In this document: piece by piece, positions 47,603 to 55,683 of the stretch
Layout: each line of letters starts with the position of its first letter
How positions within the stretch are numbered: position 1 is the stretch's first letter
Source: Ralstonia sp. RRA
GTDB lineage: Bacteria; Pseudomonadota; Gammaproteobacteria; Burkholderiales; Burkholderiaceae
Direction: 5' to 3'
Length of the DNA stretch: 64,000 nt
Assembly: GCF_037023145.1 (NCBI RefSeq)
Contig: NZ_CP146091.1
Location: 1,550,001-1,614,000 of the forward strand
The notes under the pieces: model-generated
The model's input: the letters and a program-made list of their open reading frames with translations, nothing else
Told to the model about the DNA's origin: nothing
Database searches by the model: none
Made by a program: the position numbers and the translations under genes

Positions 47603-48251
47603 TACGACCGTACCCCTGCATGCGAACGGTACCGCCGGGGCGGATGTGGTCCCGCCGGGTGGCTACCAGTTCCACGTTACCGGAGAGCATCACGTGCCCA
47701 ACGGCACGCTGCTCGGGTTCTGGATCTACCTGATGAGTGATTGCCTGATCTTCGCGTGCCTGTTTGCCGCTTATGGCGTGCTGGGCCGCGAGTATGCGGG
47801 CGGGCCCACCGGGGCGGAACTGTTCGAGCTGCCGCTGGTGGCGCTGAACACGTCCTTCCTGCTGCTGTCGTCAATCACGTATGGCTTTGCTATGTTGCAG
47901 ATGCAGCAGAACAAGATTGCACCCATGCAGATCTGGCTGGCCATCACCTGGCTCTTCGGTGCGGCGTTTCTTGCGGTGGAACTCTACGAATTTGCGCACT
48001 TGATCCATGAGGGAGCAGGGCCGCAGCGCAGCGCCTTCCTGACATCGTTTTTCTCGCTGGTTGGCACCCACGGGCTGCACGTGACGTTCGGCCTGATCTG
48101 GCTGATCGTGCTGATGCTGCAGGTGTCGCAACACGGGCTGATTACCGCCAATAAGCGCCGGCTGATGTGCCTGTCGATGTTCTGGCACTTTCTGGACGTC
48201 GTCTGGATCGGCGTCTTTACCTTCGTCTACCTGATGGGAACGCTGCCATGA
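47595..48251 (+). CDS. cyoC: cytochrome o ubiquinol oxidase subunit III
   Basis: 218 residues with five transmembrane helices. It stabilises the oxidase core in the inner membrane. [20 protein letters not shown] and [11 protein letters not shown] are typical of heme-copper oxidase subunit III. It starts 8 nt before the end of cyoB, and its stop overlaps cyoD as ATGA, so cyoB, cyoC and cyoD are translationally coupled. Confidence 0.95.
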   Translation: MADTTVPLHANGTAGADVVPPGGYQFHVTGEHHVPNGTLLGFWIYLMSDCLIFACLFAAYGVLGREYAGGPTGAELFELPLVALNTSFLLLSSITYGFAMLQMQQNKIAPMQIWLAITWLFGAAFLAVELYEFAHLIHEGAGPQRSAFLTSFFSLVGTHGLHVTFGLIWLIVLMLQVSQHGLITANKRRLMCLSMFWHFLDVVWIGVFTFVYLMGTLP

Positions 48252-48682
48252 GCGCGCACGACCAAACGATCAGCGGACACGGTGATGGCCACGGTCATCA
48301 TCACGAGCATCACGAAGAAGAGGTCGGGCCGCACGCCACACTAGGTGGCTACCTGACGGGTTTCGTCCTGTCCGTCTTCCTGACGGCGATTCCGTTCTGG
48401 CTGGTGATGGGCAACGTGTTCGATAAGTCGTCGACCACGGCTGTTGCGATCCTGCTGATTGGCGCCGTGCAGATCGTGGTGCACATGATCTATTTCCTGC
48501 ACATGAACGCCAAGTCGGAGGGCGGCTGGAACATGCTGTCGCTGATGTTCACGCTGGTGCTGGTGGTCATCACGCTCAGCGGTTCGCTCTGGGTGATGTA
48601 CCACCTGAACACCAACATGATGCCGCACATGCGGCCCATGCCTGGGTCGGGCAGTGCGATCTTGCCGCCGCGGACACAGTAG
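48248..48682 (+). CDS. cyoD: cytochrome o ubiquinol oxidase subunit IV
   Basis: 144 residues, three transmembrane helices with the conserved VHMIYFLHMN. It is longer than E. coli CyoD (109) because of an N-terminal His/Glu/Gly-rich tail (HGDGHGHHHEHHEEE) and a Met/Pro-rich C-terminus. The tail could bind copper or another metal, though this is inference. cyoE (heme O synthase) does not follow. Confidence 0.93.
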   Translation: MSAHDQTISGHGDGHGHHHEHHEEEVGPHATLGGYLTGFVLSVFLTAIPFWLVMGNVFDKSSTTAVAILLIGAVQIVVHMIYFLHMNAKSEGGWNMLSLMFTLVLVVITLSGSLWVMYHLNTNMMPHMRPMPGSGSAILPPRTQ

Positions 48683-48690
48683 GGCGGTGG

Positions 48691-48774
48691 ATGCACATCC
48701 TAGAGATCATCGTCACGAACAAGGCCGACGACGACGCCGTCAAGATCATCGGTGATGGCCTGAACGGCTGGGCG
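48691..48774 (+). pseudogene. probable remnant of a GNAT acetyltransferase N-terminus
   Basis: The frame from ATG 48691 reads IIVTNKADDDAVKIIGDGLNGW, which resembles the opening of small GNAT acetyltransferases (a DD...IxDGLNxxN pattern). After about 27 codons the resemblance stops, and the frame runs on into the next gene's ribosome binding site and start. The rest of the acetyltransferase is missing. The assignment rests on a short stretch. Confidence 0.35.
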
Positions 48775-48832
48775 GGAAACTCCAGCACAATGCGTCTCGC
48801 ACGCATCGCCCAACCAGGAAAGGGACTCATCC

Positions 48833-49168
48833 ATGTACAAGGCATTCGCAGCGCTCACGCTTGCGCTCGCATCTGGCGTCATCCACGCCGCTGACATCAC
48901 CGTCCGCACCGAAAACTATCCGCGCCCGCCATACTCCGGCGCCACGTATTACATCTACGAGCGCGATGGCCAGACCATCTGCACCAAGCTCCAGGTTTGC
49001 AACAAGTACGACCAGTGCGATACCAAGTACGTGAAGGGCAGCTACAAGGATGAGGAGGACGTGCAGACCGGTGACCCCTATGGCAAGACCGATGCCGTGG
49101 TGATCGGCAAGGAGAAGCTGGCCAAGCATGTCTGCCTGACGAAGTTCAAGCTGACCGGCCAGCCCTGA
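48833..49168 (+). CDS. small exported protein with four mature cysteines, function unknown
   Basis: 111 residues, ATG 48833 with AGGAAAGG upstream. A clean signal peptide (cut after HAA, about residue 20) is followed by a basic, Tyr/Lys-rich domain with four cysteines, three of them close together (TICTKLQVCNKYDQC) and one near the C-terminus (HVCLTK), which could form two disulfides in the periplasm. No family is recognised. It ends 4 nt before the convergent LysR gene; the hairpin CCCTGA/TCAGGG (49163-49178) spans both stop codons. Confidence 0.75.
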   Translation: MYKAFAALTLALASGVIHAADITVRTENYPRPPYSGATYYIYERDGQTICTKLQVCNKYDQCDTKYVKGSYKDEEDVQTGDPYGKTDAVVIGKEKLAKHVCLTKFKLTGQP

Positions 49169-49172
49169 GCGT

Positions 49173-50069
49173 TCAGGGGTTCACGTTTTCCCGCGCGGCC
49201 GCTTCGAGGTATTCGAGAAAGCGGCTCGCCACCGGCTCTGCATCGCCCGTGCGTCGCAATGACAGCACGGGCGATTCTTTTTTGCCGCCGGCCAGCGGCA
49301 CGAAGCTGACGCGCGCATCGCCTGCGTGCTGCAGTGTCTTGGGCACCAGTGCCACGCCCATCCCGAACCCCACCATCGTCACCACGGTCTGCCAGAGCCG
49401 CGCCTCGTGGCGGATCACCGGGCTGAAACCGGCATCCACGCACAGCGCGATGATCAGGTCGTGATAGTGCGGTGATACCGTGCGTGGGAAGAGGATGAAC
49501 GGCTCCTGCGCAAGCGCATCCAGTGCGAGGCTCTTGCGGCGGGCCAGCGTGTGCCCGGCGGGCAGGCAGGCGACGAAGGGTTCGGAGAAGATCGGCGTGG
49601 AGACGACTTCGGCGGGGAACGTGCCCCAGTAGGCGCAGCCCAGATCGATCTGCTGGCGCTGAATGGCCTGGACCTGCTCGCCGGTGTTCATCTCGCGCAG
49701 GATGATCTCCACCGCTGGGTGATCGGCCTCGAAGCGCTCGACCGCGCGTGGCAGGCCGCGATACAGCATCGAATTGACGAAGCCGACGCGCAGCCGCCCG
49801 GCTAGCCCGTGCGCGGAGCGCTGCGTGATGCGCTCGACCTCGGCCGCTTGCTGCAGCAGCTTGCGAGCCTCGTCCAGCAGCACCTGGCCGGCGTTGGTGA
49901 GGGCCACGCTCTTGTTGGTGCGCGCGAGCAGTTGCACGCCCAACTGCTCTTCGAACTTGCGGATATCGAAGCTCAGCGCCGGCTGCGAGATGAACAGCCG
50001 CTGTGCCGCACGCCCGAAGTGCAGTTCTTCCGCCACGGCAACGAAATAGCGCAGCTGCTTCAGGTCCAT
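49173..50069 (-). CDS. LysR-type transcriptional regulator
   Basis: 298 residues from ATG 50069. The N-terminal helix-turn-helix (MDLKQLRYFVAVAEELHFGRAAQRL) is typical, and a LysR substrate-binding domain follows from about residue 90. It is divergent from the acyl-CoA dehydrogenase gene and most likely regulates the three-gene cluster to its right in response to an organic acid or CoA-linked compound. The effector is unknown. A TTG 15 nt upstream is less likely as start. Confidence 0.92.
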   Translation of the reverse strand: MDLKQLRYFVAVAEELHFGRAAQRLFISQPALSFDIRKFEEQLGVQLLARTNKSVALTNAGQVLLDEARKLLQQAAEVERITQRSAHGLAGRLRVGFVNSMLYRGLPRAVERFEADHPAVEIILREMNTGEQVQAIQRQQIDLGCAYWGTFPAEVVSTPIFSEPFVACLPAGHTLARRKSLALDALAQEPFILFPRTVSPHYHDLIIALCVDAGFSPVIRHEARLWQTVVTMVGFGMGVALVPKTLQHAGDARVSFVPLAGGKKESPVLSLRRTGDAEPVASRFLEYLEAAARENVNP

Positions 50070-50084
50070 GGCGGTCTCGCTCAA

Positions 50085-50120
50085 CGATAAGGATTGTTTA
50101 TCGTACAGGACAAAACCTGT
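50085..50120. promoter_or_regulatory. candidate LysR operator region
   Basis: Two perfect dyads lie side by side between the divergent genes: CGATAA-N7-TTATCG (50085-50103) and ACAGG-N6-CCTGT (50105-50120). The first has the ATAA-N-TTAT character of LysR boxes; a third ATTATCGAT motif occurs at 50139. They are well placed for auto-regulation and activation of the right-hand operon. Confidence 0.5.
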
Positions 50121-50186
50121 ATTGGACGATTATCGATGGTGTTCCTATGCTGGCCGGACAACACAGGAGACAGCGAGGCCACCCGC

Positions 50187-51950
50187 ATGAACGACATCGC
50201 CCGCGAACCAATCATTGGCCAGCCCGTTGGCCACCAGAACATCCCCGATAGCCGGGGCATCAACTTCTTCCGCGTCGATCCGGATCTCGGGCGCCTGCTG
50301 CAGCTGTACCTGGGTGACGCGCAATACCGTGAGCTGGAGCCGCAGCTCAAGTCGCTGGGTCTGCGCGCTTCGGACGAGCTCGATGCCTGGGCCACCAGTG
50401 CCGACCACAACCCGCCGCAATTGCGCCACCGTAGCCGCCGCGGCGAGGCGCTGCAGAGCATCGACAAGCACCCCGATTACGTCGCACTCGAACGTGTGGC
50501 TTACGCAGAACTTGGCCTCGCATCGATGAGTCACGTCGGCAGCGCGCCGCCGCCGCTGGTCAAATACGCGCTTACCTATCTGTTTGTGCAGGCCGAATTC
50601 GGCTTGTGCTGCCCCGTCAGCATGACGGATTCGCTCACGCGTACGCTGCGCAAGTTTGGCGATCCGGCACTGGTGGCGCGTTATCTGCCGATGCTGGCTT
50701 CGCGTGACTTTGACGTGCTGTACCAGGGCGCGATGTTCATGACCGAGCAGGCCGCCGGCTCGGACGTCGCTCGCATCGCCACGCGCGCTGCGCTAGAGAC
50801 CGCACCCGACGGCACACAAACCTGGCGCTTGTACGGCGACAAGTGGTTCTGCTCCAACGCCGACGCCGACCTTGCCATGGTGCTGGCCCGTCCGGACGGT
50901 GCGCCGTCGGGTATCAACGGCCTGGCCTTGTTCCTGCTGCCCAAGACGCTGCCGGATGGCGCACGCAACAACTACCGGATCATCCGCCTGAAAGACAAGC
51001 TCGGCACCCGCTCCATGGCCAGCGGGGAGATCGTGCTCGAAGGCGCCACCGCCTACCTGATCGGCGAGATCGGCCGCGGCTTCCACCAGATGGCCGACAT
51101 GATCAACATGTCGCGGCTGTCGAACGGCGTGCGCGCCGCTGGCCTGATGCGCCGCGCGACCACCGAGGCGCTGCACATCGCGCGCAATCGCGAAGCCTTT
51201 GGCCGCAAGTTGATCGACATGCCGCTGATGCAGCGCCAACTCCTGAAGATGCTGCTGCCGACGGAGCAGGCGCGCTCGATGTTCATGCAGATCGCGCAGC
51301 TGCTGCCGCTGGCCGATGCCGGCGACGAGCAGGCCGCCAAGTGCGTGCGCATCCTGACGCCGCTGGTCAAGTTCCGCGCCTGCCGCGATGCGCGCCGCGT
51401 GACCGGCGATGCGATGGAAGTGCGTGGCGGCACCGGCTACATCGAAGAGTGGAGCGACGCGCGCCTCGTGCGGGATTCGCATCTCGGCTCGATCTGGGAG
51501 GGCACGAGCAACATCGTCGCGCTCGACATCGCCCGCGCCGTGAAGCGTGAAGGCGCGCTGGAGCCACTGCGTGCGTACCTGCGGGAGTTGCTCGATGGCG
51601 TTACGCTGCCGGCGCAGAGCGATGCGCTGCTGCGTGCCACGCTCGACCGCGTCTGCCGCACCATCGCCAAGGTGGCCGAAGAGGGCAGCGACGAACTTGT
51701 GCGGCAGGCCGGTTCCGCGCTGTACCACATCACCACGGCGATCTTCATGGCGGTGGAAGGCGTGCGTCTGGCGCCGGATCATCGGCGTCTGGCGCTTGCG
51801 CATCTGGTGTTGCGGCACAAACTGCTACCGGTTGATCCGCTGGCCCTGCCGGAGAGCGACGATGCGCTGCTGTTCGATGCCCTCGTCAAGCAGCGCGAGG
51901 TTTCGTTGGCGCTGGCGGTGCAGGCGCTGCCAGCAGGAGGCAAGCAATGA
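50187..51950 (+). CDS. acyl-CoA dehydrogenase family protein (AidB-like length)
   Basis: 587 residues from ATG 50187 with GAGG upstream; the open frame extends to 50094 across the regulatory dyads, so the internal start is preferred. N-terminal helical domain, middle beta domain with MTEQAAGSDV and a C-terminal helical domain with MEVRGGTGYIEEW and GSIWEGTSNIVALD are clear. The length and RGGTGYIEEW pattern resemble the AidB/long acyl-CoA dehydrogenase branch. Its neighbours, a CoA-transferase (4-nt overlap) and a carboxylate importer, suggest oxidation of an imported acid after CoA activation. The substrate is unknown. Confidence 0.9.
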   Translation: MNDIAREPIIGQPVGHQNIPDSRGINFFRVDPDLGRLLQLYLGDAQYRELEPQLKSLGLRASDELDAWATSADHNPPQLRHRSRRGEALQSIDKHPDYVALERVAYAELGLASMSHVGSAPPPLVKYALTYLFVQAEFGLCCPVSMTDSLTRTLRKFGDPALVARYLPMLASRDFDVLYQGAMFMTEQAAGSDVARIATRAALETAPDGTQTWRLYGDKWFCSNADADLAMVLARPDGAPSGINGLALFLLPKTLPDGARNNYRIIRLKDKLGTRSMASGEIVLEGATAYLIGEIGRGFHQMADMINMSRLSNGVRAAGLMRRATTEALHIARNREAFGRKLIDMPLMQRQLLKMLLPTEQARSMFMQIAQLLPLADAGDEQAAKCVRILTPLVKFRACRDARRVTGDAMEVRGGTGYIEEWSDARLVRDSHLGSIWEGTSNIVALDIARAVKREGALEPLRAYLRELLDGVTLPAQSDALLRATLDRVCRTIAKVAEEGSDELVRQAGSALYHITTAIFMAVEGVRLAPDHRRLALAHLVLRHKLLPVDPLALPESDDALLFDALVKQREVSLALAVQALPAGGKQ

Positions 51951-53134
51951 GCGCGGTCAATGGCGCGTTGCATGGCCTGAAGGTGATCGACCTGAGCCGC
52001 GTGCTTGGCGGGCCGTACTGCACGCAGGCGCTGGCCGACCACGGCGCACAGGTCATCAAGCTCGAACCCCCCGTCGGCGACGAAACCCGCACCTGGGGCC
52101 CGCCGTTCGATGAGAGCGACACGGCGTGGTACTTCAATGGCGTCAACCGCAACAAGCTCGGCATCTCGGTCGACCTGTCGTGCGACGAGGGCCGTGCGGT
52201 GCTCTGGCAATTGCTGGAAGAGGCCGATGTGCTGGTCGAGAATTTCAAGCCTGGCACGCTGGCACGCTGGGGCATGGATTTCGAGCGCGATCTGCAGCCG
52301 CGCCTTCCTCGGCTGATCCATTGCGCCGTCTCCGGTTTCGGTCCCGACGGCCCGTTGGGTGGGCTGCCCGGCTACGACGCCGCCATCCAGGCCATGGCAG
52401 GCCTCATGAGCGTCAATGGCGAGCGCGATGGCGGCCCGATGCGCGTCGGCCTGCCGATCGTCGATATGGTGACGGGGCTCAACGCGCTGGCCGGCATCCT
52501 GCTGGCGCTGGCGGAGCGCGAGAAGAGCGGGCGCGGCCAATCGATCGACATTGCGCTGTACGACTGCGGCGTGTCACTACTGCATCCGCATCTGCCCAAC
52601 TACTTCGGCTCCGGCAAGGTGCCGCAGCGCAGTGGCAATGCGCACCCGAACATCACGCCGTACGACAGCTATCAGACTGGCACCACGCCCATCTTTCTGG
52701 CCGTGGGCAATGACCGCCAGTTTGCCAAGCTGTGCACGCACATCGGTGTGCCCGAGTTGGTGGAAGATGCTTGCTTTGCCGACAACCGCAGCCGTTGCGC
52801 GCATCGCCCGGAACTCAAGCAGGCGCTGGAGGCGCAACTGGCGCGCTTCGATTGCGAGACGCTCGCGCAAGACCTGATCCAGGGTGGCGTGCCATGCGGG
52901 CCGGTGCTGAGCGTGGACGTGGTGGCGCGCCATCCGCACACCCTGCATCGGCAGATGGTGGTCGAGCTGGGTGAGTACCGTGGTACGGGCTCGCCGATCA
53001 AGCTGTCGCGCACGCCGGCCACGTATCGCAATGCGCCACCTGCGCTCGGTGCCGATACCGATGCCGTGCTGGCTTCGCTCGGCATCGATACGGAAACCCG
53101 GCAGCGCCTGTTCGAGGCGGGCGTTCTGAAATGA
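51947..53134 (+). CDS. family III CoA-transferase (CaiB/BaiF)
   Basis: 395 residues. It would move CoA from a donor thioester to a carboxylic acid. The N-terminal LKVIDLSRVLGGPYCTQALADHG and the fold-typical VKLEPP-like segment are present; the catalytic aspartate is Asp144 in LPGYDAAIQAMAG. The start overlaps the acyl-CoA dehydrogenase stop (ATGA), showing coupling. The donor and acceptor are unknown; with the dehydrogenase and transporter it forms a small catabolic cassette. Confidence 0.92.
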   Translation: MSAVNGALHGLKVIDLSRVLGGPYCTQALADHGAQVIKLEPPVGDETRTWGPPFDESDTAWYFNGVNRNKLGISVDLSCDEGRAVLWQLLEEADVLVENFKPGTLARWGMDFERDLQPRLPRLIHCAVSGFGPDGPLGGLPGYDAAIQAMAGLMSVNGERDGGPMRVGLPIVDMVTGLNALAGILLALAEREKSGRGQSIDIALYDCGVSLLHPHLPNYFGSGKVPQRSGNAHPNITPYDSYQTGTTPIFLAVGNDRQFAKLCTHIGVPELVEDACFADNRSRCAHRPELKQALEAQLARFDCETLAQDLIQGGVPCGPVLSVDVVARHPHTLHRQMVVELGEYRGTGSPIKLSRTPATYRNAPPALGADTDAVLASLGIDTETRQRLFEAGVLK

Positions 53135-53214
53135 ACTAAGGCAGCTTCACCACAACACGGCAGACGGCCCGACAGAGGCCGCACCGAACCGGCAGTACCA
53201 CCAAGGAGACCAAC

Positions 53215-54624
53215 ATGCCCCACCAGTCCGCGCCCCAGGCTGCGAATCTGCAGCCGCGCCGTGCCGCGGTTGCCGCGTTCATCGGCACCACCATCGAGTG
53301 GTACGACTTCTACATCTACGGGCTTGCCGCCGCGCTGGTCTTCGGCAAGGTGTTCTTTTCCAAGACGCTGGACCCGGGCATCGCCACGCTGCTGTCGTTC
53401 GTGACGCTGTGGGCTGGCTTTGCCGCGCGGCCCATCGGCGGCATCATCTTCGGCCACCTGGGTGACAAGATCGGCCGTAAGACGACGCTCATCGTCACGC
53501 TCATCCTGATGGGGCTCGCGACGATGGGTATCGGCCTGTTGCCCAGCTATGCGCAGATCGGCATGTGGGCGCCGGTGGGGCTGGTGGTGCTGCGCGTGAT
53601 TCAGGGCGTGGCCGTGGGCGGCGAGTGGGGCGGTGCGGTGCTGATCGCCAGCGAGAGCGCGCCCAAGCGCAAGAGCATTCTGTACTCCGCGTTTGCGCAG
53701 CAAGGTTCACCCACAGGTAACCTGCTGGCGACGCTGGTGTTCTTTGCGCTGAGCGCGCTGCCCACACCGCAATTCATGCTCTGGGGCTGGCGTGTGCCGT
53801 TTCTGCTGTCGGCGCTGCTGGTGATCGTGGGCATGGTGATCCGCCTGAAGCTGGAAGAGTCCGACGACATGAAGCGCGTGCTGGCGCAGAAGAAGACCGT
53901 CAAGCTGCCGCTCAAGGATGTGGTGCGCGACCACTGGGGCCTGGTGCTGCTGGGCGCGGGCACGCTGCCGCTCATCCACGTGACGTACCTGAAGAGCAAC
54001 TTTGCGCTGGCGTGGGCCACGAAGGAACTCGGCTACGCGCAAGACACCTTCCTCGGCATCATCGCGATTGCACTGGTGGTGCAGTTCATCACGCAGCCGT
54101 TGGGCGCGTGGCTGGTCTCGCGCATGGACATGCGCCGTGCGATCTGCCTGATGGTGCTGCCCGAGTTCCTGCTCATGCCGGTGATGTTCTTCGCCATCGA
54201 GACCAAGGTGTACTCGATTGCGTTGCTGGGCATGTGCCTGGCGACGATTCCGCATTCGATGTTCTACGGCGCCATCGGCGGGATCCTGGCGCGCGTGTTC
54301 CCGACGCGCATCCGCTATACCGGGCTGTCGCTGGCGTATCAGCTGTGCTCGTTGGTGGTGGGCGGTGGCACGCCGGTGTTTGCGCAGTGGATGCTCAACA
54401 GCACCGGCAACATCGTGGGCGTGGCAGCGTCGTCGGCGCTGTATGCGCTGGTGTCGCTGGCGTGCACGCTGGTGTTGCTCAACCGCACGGGCTATCGCGC
54501 AGACGAGCTGTCCACTGCCGAGCGCGCTGATGCGATGGATCTGGGGCTGGGTGACGCCGATGCACGTATTGGTACCCCCGGCGCACCGTCCGCGCCGGTC
54601 GGCAAGCCTGTTGCCGCGGCCTGA
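53215..54624 (+). CDS. MFS metabolite:proton symporter (MHS family)
   Basis: 469 residues, AAGGAG just before the start. Twelve transmembrane helices; the family signature TTIEWYDFYIYG is at the first helix and GDKIGRKTT at the loop between helices 2 and 3. The MHS family takes up organic acids, betaines and shikimate. Placed 80 nt behind the CoA-transferase gene, it probably imports the acid used by that cassette. An Ala/Gly/Pro-rich cytoplasmic tail closes the protein. Confidence 0.93.
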   Translation: MPHQSAPQAANLQPRRAAVAAFIGTTIEWYDFYIYGLAAALVFGKVFFSKTLDPGIATLLSFVTLWAGFAARPIGGIIFGHLGDKIGRKTTLIVTLILMGLATMGIGLLPSYAQIGMWAPVGLVVLRVIQGVAVGGEWGGAVLIASESAPKRKSILYSAFAQQGSPTGNLLATLVFFALSALPTPQFMLWGWRVPFLLSALLVIVGMVIRLKLEESDDMKRVLAQKKTVKLPLKDVVRDHWGLVLLGAGTLPLIHVTYLKSNFALAWATKELGYAQDTFLGIIAIALVVQFITQPLGAWLVSRMDMRRAICLMVLPEFLLMPVMFFAIETKVYSIALLGMCLATIPHSMFYGAIGGILARVFPTRIRYTGLSLAYQLCSLVVGGGTPVFAQWMLNSTGNIVGVAASSALYALVSLACTLVLLNRTGYRADELSTAERADAMDLGLGDADARIGTPGAPSAPVGKPVAAA

Positions 54625-54729
54625 ACTCGGACGCCTACGCGAAACGTGCGGTGGCGCGCCCGCTGCACGTTCCCTACGATGACAAGGCAAGCAGCGCAAA
54701 ACCATGTGCAGACAACAGGGAAGCGTGCC

Positions 54730-54924
54730 ATGTCCATCTTTGACGAGAACGAGCACCGCGAGGCCTTCTGGGAAACCGTGCGCCAGGCCATCGAAGCGCG
54801 CGAGCAGGCCGATGAAGCGCGCCGCTCCGGCCGCATGACGGGGCTGGCGATCGGCCTGTCGCTGGCTGCCCTGGCCGTTGCCCTGATGGCGTGGCGGCAC
54901 CGCTCAACGGACGACGCGACTTAA
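54730..54924 (+). CDS. small single-span membrane protein, function unknown
   Basis: 64 residues from ATG 54730, with GGGAAG upstream. A charged N-terminal helix (about residues 5-38, many Glu/Arg/Ala) is followed by one hydrophobic segment (about 41-55) and a short basic tail. Predicted topology is N-in with a coiled-coil-like head. It lies 105 nt behind the MHS transporter and may be a separate unit. No family is recognised. Confidence 0.6.
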   Translation: MSIFDENEHREAFWETVRQAIEAREQADEARRSGRMTGLAIGLSLAALAVALMAWRHRSTDDAT

Positions 54925-54976
54925 GGGCGTCTTGCTGCCGCGCGTCCATTCTTAGTGCTCCCTTTCGAATCCCCAT

Positions 54977-55006
54977 TTGCGAGCATGGTTGCTCGACCCT
55001 TACAAT
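54977..55006 (+). promoter_or_regulatory. promoter of the ECF sigma factor gene
   Basis: TTGCGA (54977-54982), an 18-nt spacer and TACAAT (55001-55006). The -10 overlaps the Fur box, and the spacer contains a further dyad CGAGCA-N4-TGCTCG (54980-54995). Confidence 0.6.
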
Positions 55007-55022
55007 GAGAATGATTCTCATT
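55004..55022. promoter_or_regulatory. Fur box
   Basis: AATGAGAAT-G-ATTCTCATT is a perfect 9-1-9 dyad and closely matches the classic Fur consensus built on GATAAT repeats. It overlaps the -10 of the sigma factor promoter, the standard position for iron-dependent repression. Confidence 0.92.
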
Positions 55023-55079
55023 TATATGGGCGCCATGTGTACGTAGTTGCGTGCGTCCGGTCCATTTCCGGGAGCCCGC

Positions 55080-55598
55080 ATGCCGGCCGTTCAGCCCAAC
55101 CCGCTGCACGACATCGACGCGCTTTACGTTTGCCACAGCGATTGGCTGTTCGCCTGGCTGCGCAGGAAGCTCGCGTGTCCGGAGGAGGCGGCAGATGTGC
55201 TGCACGACACCTTCGTGCGCGTGCTGGCCGTGCCCGATGCGTTGAGCGAGGTGCGCGAGCCGCGTGCTTACCTGACCACCACCGCCAAGCATCTGATGAT
55301 CGACCGTGCGCGCCGGCGGCGTGTCGAGTGTGCCTGCCTGGATGAACTGACATTGCGGTATGAGCAGTTCGGCCATGCACCGTCACCGGAGCAGCGCATG
55401 GCACAGGCGCAGACGCTGCAGCACACGAGCACGATGCTGGAAACGCTGTCGCCCAGCGCGCGCGAAGCCGTTCGCCTGCGCTACATCGAAGGGCAGTCCC
55501 ATGCGTGCATTGCCGAGCAGCTTGGCAAATCAACGCGCATGGTGCGCAAGTACCTCGTGCAAGCGGTTGAGCGTTGTTCGACGTGCGCGAGGGCCTGA
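55080..55598 (+). CDS. ECF sigma factor of the iron-starvation (FecI/PvdS-like) type
   Basis: 172 residues from ATG 55080 with GGGAG upstream. Region 2 (about residues 18-85) shows EAADVLHDTFVRVLAVPD, region 4 (about 115-165) LSPSAREAVRLRYIEGQSHACIAEQLGKS. It resembles FecI-type factors that direct RNA polymerase to siderophore uptake genes. No fecR anti-sigma gene follows; the receptor gene comes next, so control by Fur alone, as for PvdS and OrbS, is likely. Probable targets are the receptor and the biosynthetic genes downstream. Confidence 0.92.
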   Translation: MPAVQPNPLHDIDALYVCHSDWLFAWLRRKLACPEEAADVLHDTFVRVLAVPDALSEVREPRAYLTTTAKHLMIDRARRRRVECACLDELTLRYEQFGHAPSPEQRMAQAQTLQHTSTMLETLSPSAREAVRLRYIEGQSHACIAEQLGKSTRMVRKYLVQAVERCSTCARA

Positions 55599-55683
55599 TC
55601 GAAAAAAAGTTCCAAATCGAGTTCCGCTTTTGCCGTGTGGATCGTCGATGGGTGTGGAAATCACACGCATCTTCCAACACACC

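Noticed and set aside
50094..50186. Upstream extension of the acyl-CoA dehydrogenase to 50094
   Set aside because: It would translate the LysR operator dyads; the ATG at 50187 has a proper ribosome binding site.
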